NCBI GenBank assembly: GCA_039193195.1
Contig: JBCCWS010000001.1
Span: 133,338-197,337 of the forward strand
From: Pseudomonadota bacterium
Lineage (GTDB): Bacteria; Pseudomonadota; Gammaproteobacteria; Steroidobacterales; JBCBZW01
Reading direction: 5' to 3'
Length of the DNA stretch: 64,000 nt
This document shows positions 60,357-64,000 of the stretch, piece by piece. How positions within the stretch are numbered: the first letter of the stretch is position 1; every line of letters begins with the position of its first letter. The notes under the pieces were generated by a model. It was not told the origin of the DNA. It made no database searches and saw only the letters and a list, made by a program, of their open reading frames with translations. Both the position numbers and the translations under genes were made by a program.

Positions 60357-61805
60357 ATGACCACCGCTGGCGTCGACCGACTCCATTTTCTGGGCATCTG
60401 TGGCACGTTCATGGGCGGCCTCGCGCTCCTAGCGCGCCAGCTTGGTTACCGCGTAAGTGGCTGCGATCAAAACGTTTATCCACCCATGAGTGCCTTGCTG
60501 GAGTCACAGGGAATCGACATTCAGGAGGGCTATTACGCCAGTCACCTCGAGCCTGCGCCGGATCTCGTCGTGGTCGGCAATGCGATGGTGCGCGGCATGG
60601 ACGCTATTGAGTACATGCTCGATCAACGCCTGCCCTACGTGTCGGGCCCCCAATGGCTGGGTGAGCAGGTGCTGCGCCATCGGCACGTCTTGGCCGTGGC
60701 CGGCACGCACGGCAAGACCACGACCACGAGCATGTTGGCGTGGATTCTCGAGCAAGCTGAGCTCGCGCCCGGATTTCTGGTGGGTGGCGTGCCTGCTAAC
60801 TTCGATGTCTCCGCGCGCTTAGGGGGTGGCACCCACAACGGCCAGGGATCATCCAACTACTTTGTCATCGAGGCCGACGAGTACGACACGGCTTTCTTCG
60901 ACAAGCGATCGAAGTTCGTGCATTACCATCCGCGCACGCTGATTCTGAACAACCTTGAGTATGATCACGCTGACATTTTTCCCGACCTCGTGGCGATCGA
61001 GACGCAATGCCACCACGTGGTTCGTATCGTTCCTGAGCGGGGGCAGGTCATCGCCAACGGCGCGAGTAGTGCACTGGCGCGGGTGCTCGAGCGAGGCTGC
61101 TGGTCCACGCGAGCCACGACCGGATGGGTCGGCGACACGCCGGCGGTATCGGAGCGAGCGGATGACACCCATTGGAGACTATCGTCGGTAGAGCCAGGTG
61201 ATGGTGTCGACGTGCTGCGTGAGGGTGAGCGTCTCGGTGTGCTGCCGCCTAACGTCAGAGGTAGGCACAACGCGGAAAACGCGCTCGCCGCCATCGCCGC
61301 GGCGGCGCATGTGGGCGTGGCACCATCCAAAGCCCTAGAGGCATTGGCGAGCTTTGAGGGCGTTGCGCGTCGCCTGGAGCGCGTAGACGTGCCAGGTGAC
61401 CTCAACGTCTACGATGATTTCGCCCATCATCCGACGGCCGTCGCGCGCACCCTTGAAACGCTGCGTCAGGAGATGGCCAGCCGGGATGGACGCCTGATCG
61501 CCGTGCTGGAGCCCCGCTCGAACACGATGCGCATGGGCGCCCACGGGCCCGAGTTGGCGGCCGCCTTGGCGCAGGCGGACCAGGCTTGGCTATACGCCCA
61601 TGCGAGCCTCGATTGGGACGCGAGCGCCATCCTCGGCCCGACACTTCCCGAGCTGCGGGTGCATACTGAGGTCGAGGGCCTTGCGCAAGCTTTGGCCCAA
61701 GAGCTGCGACGGGGAGATACGGCGGTGTTGATGAGTAATGGCGCGTTCGGCGGCCTTCGCCAGCGCTTGCGAGAGGCGCTGCAAGAGCGCGTTGACCATC
61801 CATGA
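60357..61805 (+). CDS. mpl: UDP-N-acetylmuramate:L-Ala-gamma-D-Glu-meso-DAP ligase Mpl
   Basis: A 482-residue Mur-ligase family enzyme (E. coli 457). LHFLGICGTFMGGLALLARQ at the N-terminus binds the UDP-sugar. VAGTHGKTTTTSMLAWIL near residue 112 is the P-loop. EADEYDTAFFDKRSKFVHY is the Mpl-specific segment, and VYDDFAHHPTAVARTL near 345 closes the central domain. It reattaches recycled murein tripeptide to UDP-MurNAc in peptidoglycan recycling. It starts with ATG 60357. The stop overlaps the ubiX start by 4 bp, and the pair forms the familiar mpl-ubiX operon. Confidence 0.96.
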   Translation: MTTAGVDRLHFLGICGTFMGGLALLARQLGYRVSGCDQNVYPPMSALLESQGIDIQEGYYASHLEPAPDLVVVGNAMVRGMDAIEYMLDQRLPYVSGPQWLGEQVLRHRHVLAVAGTHGKTTTTSMLAWILEQAELAPGFLVGGVPANFDVSARLGGGTHNGQGSSNYFVIEADEYDTAFFDKRSKFVHYHPRTLILNNLEYDHADIFPDLVAIETQCHHVVRIVPERGQVIANGASSALARVLERGCWSTRATTGWVGDTPAVSERADDTHWRLSSVEPGDGVDVLREGERLGVLPPNVRGRHNAENALAAIAAAAHVGVAPSKALEALASFEGVARRLERVDVPGDLNVYDDFAHHPTAVARTLETLRQEMASRDGRLIAVLEPRSNTMRMGAHGPELAAALAQADQAWLYAHASLDWDASAILGPTLPELRVHTEVEGLAQALAQELRRGDTAVLMSNGAFGGLRQRLREALQERVDHP

Positions 61806-62449
61806 GTATCGAGGAGCCACCGCGCACGGTCACCTTGGCGTTCACGGGCGCCTCCGGCGCGCAGTACGGCCTGCGTTTGCTGCAGGTACTGCTCGCCCGT
61901 CATATACGCGTCTTTCTACTCCTGTCCAAGCCAGCTCAGGTGGTGATAGGCACGGAGACCTCCCTCAAGCTGCCGGGGCGGGTAGGGGACATCGAGCGTT
62001 TTTTCACCGAGCGCTTCGACGCGGCTCACGAGCAGCTGCGAGTGTTCGGCCGCGAAGAGTGGACCTCACCGGTGGCGAGCGGATCCGGTGCCCCGCGCGA
62101 CATGGTGATCTGTCCATGCAGCATGGCCACCGTAGGGGTGATCGCCGCGGGCGCGGGGCGTGAGCTCATCGAGCGCGCGGCCGATGTGGTGATTAAGGAG
62201 CGGGGGCGGTTGATCGTGGTGCCCCGGGAGACCCCCTTCTCTGTGATCCACCTGGAGAACCTCCTGCGCTTGGCGCAGCTCGGCGTGACGATCTTGCCGC
62301 CGAGTCCAGGCTTCTACCACGCGCCGACGACGATGGACGATCTCATCGATTTCGTCGTCGCGCGGATCCTCGATCAGCTCGACGTGCCGCAGGGGCTCAT
62401 GCCGCGTTGGGGCTGGGACTCGCACGCGAACAGCGGTGGGGCCACCTAG
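61802..62449 (+). CDS. ubiX: flavin prenyltransferase UbiX
   Basis: A 215-residue enzyme that joins dimethylallyl phosphate to FMN to make the prenyl-FMN cofactor of the UbiD decarboxylase in ubiquinone synthesis. TLAFTGASGAQYGLRLLQVL at the N-terminus is the FMN-binding signature. CPCSMATVGVIAAGAG near residue 103 and VVPRETPFSVIHLENLLRLAQ near 140 complete the active site, and GVTILPPSPGFYHAPTTMDD is also conserved. The ATGA overlap with mpl implies coupled translation. It is convergent with hemL. Confidence 0.95.
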   Translation: MSIEEPPRTVTLAFTGASGAQYGLRLLQVLLARHIRVFLLLSKPAQVVIGTETSLKLPGRVGDIERFFTERFDAAHEQLRVFGREEWTSPVASGSGAPRDMVICPCSMATVGVIAAGAGRELIERAADVVIKERGRLIVVPRETPFSVIHLENLLRLAQLGVTILPPSPGFYHAPTTMDDLIDFVVARILDQLDVPQGLMPRWGWDSHANSGGAT

Positions 62450-62470
62450 TCGCGGACGGATTCGATCCTT

Positions 62471-63748
62471 CTACGCGGCGATGCGCGCCAGCACCCGGTC
62501 GGCAGCGGCGATCGTCTGATCGATGATCTCATCCGTGTGTGCGATCGAGATGAAGCCGGCTTCGTAGGCTGAGGGCGCCAGGTAGACACCCTCTGCCAGC
62601 ATGCCGGCGAAGAACTGGTTAAAGCGTTCTAGGTCACAGCCTTGCACGTGTTCGAAGGTGGTCACGGGATTCTGGTCCGTGAAGAAGAACCCGAACATGC
62701 CGCCTACGACGTGTCGGCTCATGGGAATGCCGTGGCGCTTGGCCGCGTGGACCATGCCAGCGGTGAGCCGGTCCGCGCGCTGCCCCAGCGTGTCGTGGAA
62801 GCCGAGTGTCTGAAGGTGGCGCAGGGTAACGATACCCGCTGCCATCGCTAGTGGGCAGCCCGACAGCGTGCCAGCCTGATACACAGGACCAGTGGGGGAC
62901 ACGTGCAGCATTACGTCACGACGCCCGCCGAAGGCCCCCACCGGGGTGCCGCCGCCGATGATCTTGCCGAGCGTGGTCAGATCCGGCGTCACCCCGTACA
63001 CGGCCTGCGCGCCGCCGAGAGCCACTCGGAACCCCGTCATCACCTCATCGAAGATCAGCAGGGCGCCGGAGGCGTCGCAGACCTCACGACAGGCCTCGAG
63101 AAAGCCCGGCACGGGCGGAATGCAGTTCATGTTGCCCGCGATCGGCTCGACGATGATGCACGCGATGCGATCGCCCATGTCAGCGAAGGTCTGACGGACT
63201 TGCTCCGCGTCGTTGTAGCGCAGCGTCACCGTGTGTTCGGCGAGCACGGCCGGTACGCCCGGCGAGGACGGCACGCCGAAGGTCAGGGCGCCGGAGCCCG
63301 CCTTGACCAGAAGGGAATCGCTATGGCCGTGGTAGCAGCCCTCGAACTTCACGATCGTGTCGCGACCGGTGAACCCGCGCGCAAGGCGAATGGCGCTCAT
63401 CGTCGCTTCCGTGCCCGAGCTGTTCATTCGAACAAGCTCAATCGAGGGGACAATCTCGCACACGAGCTTTGCCAGATCTGTCTCCCGCGTGGTCGGCGTG
63501 CCGAAATGCAGCCCGCTGGCAGCGGCTTCCTGAACGGCGCTAACGACCTCTGGGTGAGCGTGGCCAAGGATCATCGGGCCCCATGAACCGATGTAGTCGA
63601 TAAGCTGGCGTCCGCTCTCCGTATGCAGGTAGGGGCCCTCTGCGCGGCGCACGAACTCGGGCGTTCCGCCGACGGCGCCGAAGGCTCGGACCGGCGAGTT
63701 CACGCCGCCGGCGATGTAGTGTTTGGCTTCCTCGAAATGCTGTTCCAT
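62471..63748 (-). CDS. hemL: glutamate-1-semialdehyde 2,1-aminomutase HemL
   Basis: A 425-residue class-III PLP aminotransferase making 5-aminolevulinate for haem synthesis. [17 protein letters not shown] near the N-terminus is diagnostic. [20 protein letters not shown] holds phosphate contacts, [19 protein letters not shown] the PLP-binding Asp, and [20 protein letters not shown] the Schiff-base lysine. ATG 63748 gives the normal distance to GGVNSPVR; an upstream ATG at 63775 is the alternative. It is 68 bp downstream of thiE on the same strand, in the thiE-hemL order common in gammaproteobacteria. Confidence 0.96.
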   Translation of the reverse strand: MEQHFEEAKHYIAGGVNSPVRAFGAVGGTPEFVRRAEGPYLHTESGRQLIDYIGSWGPMILGHAHPEVVSAVQEAAASGLHFGTPTTRETDLAKLVCEIVPSIELVRMNSSGTEATMSAIRLARGFTGRDTIVKFEGCYHGHSDSLLVKAGSGALTFGVPSSPGVPAVLAEHTVTLRYNDAEQVRQTFADMGDRIACIIVEPIAGNMNCIPPVPGFLEACREVCDASGALLIFDEVMTGFRVALGGAQAVYGVTPDLTTLGKIIGGGTPVGAFGGRRDVMLHVSPTGPVYQAGTLSGCPLAMAAGIVTLRHLQTLGFHDTLGQRADRLTAGMVHAAKRHGIPMSRHVVGGMFGFFFTDQNPVTTFEHVQGCDLERFNQFFAGMLAEGVYLAPSAYEAGFISIAHTDEIIDQTIAAADRVLARIAA

Positions 63749-63816
63749 CGGTTCGATCTCTGTCTGGGGTCTCATGGGAGCGATGACCTACGCGATTGCG
63801 CGGACCCACCGATCGC

Positions 63817-64000
63817 TCAAAACAGGGCTTGGTAGGCGCTCGCGGTCGCCTTCACGTCGGGGCACGAAAAAAGCCCGCTGATAACGGCGATAGCGTGCGC
63901 ACCGGCGTCTACTAGGGGGGCGCCGTTCTCCGGCGTAATGCCGCCGATCGCTACCACGGGCAAGGAGCTGCGGCCGACGGCTTCGCCGAGCAGGCCAACG
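63817..64000 (-). CDS. thiE: thiamine-phosphate synthase ThiE (3' end only, cut by window edge)
   Basis: Translating the minus strand from base 63999 gives 60 residues ending at TGA (63819-63817). The segment LPVVAIGGITPENGAPLVDA followed by GAHAIAVISGLF is the C-terminal phosphate-binding region of ThiE, which joins the pyrimidine and thiazole halves of thiamine. The rest lies beyond the window. A hypothetical TIM-barrel relative is unlikely given the neighbour hemL. Confidence 0.85.
   Translation of the reverse strand, partial: VGLLGEAVGRSSLPVVAIGGITPENGAPLVDAGAHAIAVISGLFSCPDVKATASAYQALF

Overview
The window is GC-rich, densely coded chromosomal DNA from a Gram-negative bacterium, most likely an environmental gammaproteobacterium. 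The evidence is the gene content: fis-purH-purD, aroQ-accB-accC-prmA, cutA-dsbD, glnE, mpl-ubiX, plsB, ttcA, mltD with three LysM repeats, waaA (Kdo transferase), an LpxL-type acyltransferase and tolC. I cannot resolve genus or family. I see no insertion sequence, prophage, CRISPR array, rRNA or tRNA, and no stretch of clearly foreign composition.

Layout. 1-9000: the end of an alpha/beta-hydrolase-domain protein, a secreted protein built of seven ~28-residue repeats, a large LOG-family protein, a rhomboid protease and a 1222-residue 5-oxoprolinase-type enzyme. 9000-16000: an L,D-transpeptidase translationally coupled to a sodium/solute symporter, a PLP-dependent deaminase/desulfhydrase, an NDH-2-like flavoprotein followed after 9 bp by an unrecognised nine-helix membrane protein, and htpX. 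16000-20400: a bifunctional fatty-acyl-CoA reductase of the Marinobacter type, a small TPR protein and two divergent short-chain dehydrogenases, which together suggest fatty alcohol/aldehyde metabolism. 20400-32200: mltD, ttcA, glk, plsB, a YdcH-like protein, cysQ, a HAD nucleotidase, rhlB and rho.

32200-43650 (all minus strand): purD-purH-fis, then DUF3426-prmA-accC-accB-aroQ, then a TlpA-like thioredoxin, dsbD and cutA. This is the classical gammaproteobacterial block, except that dusB is missing in front of fis. The 337-bp gap in its place carries a helically phased array of TGTG-type 9-mers upstream of a fis promoter with a GC-rich discriminator. 43700-52400: glnE, a zf-CHCC protein, a GT4 glycosyltransferase, an LpxL-like acyltransferase, waaA, tolC and a rhodanese, i.e. 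nitrogen control and cell-envelope genes. 52400-64000: a Pcm-like methyltransferase, thiC, the membrane pyrophosphatase hppA, an adenylate kinase with a long histone-H1-like lysine/alanine tail, rnd, mpl-ubiX, hemL and the 3' end of thiE at the window edge.

Most of the region is core metabolism. The points most worth following are the adenylate kinase with the H1-like tail, the phased array upstream of fis, DsbD with two tandem N-terminal redox domains, the flavoprotein/membrane-protein pair, the repeat protein, and a terminator-like hairpin in the hppA leader. I saw no defence, secretion or mobile system.
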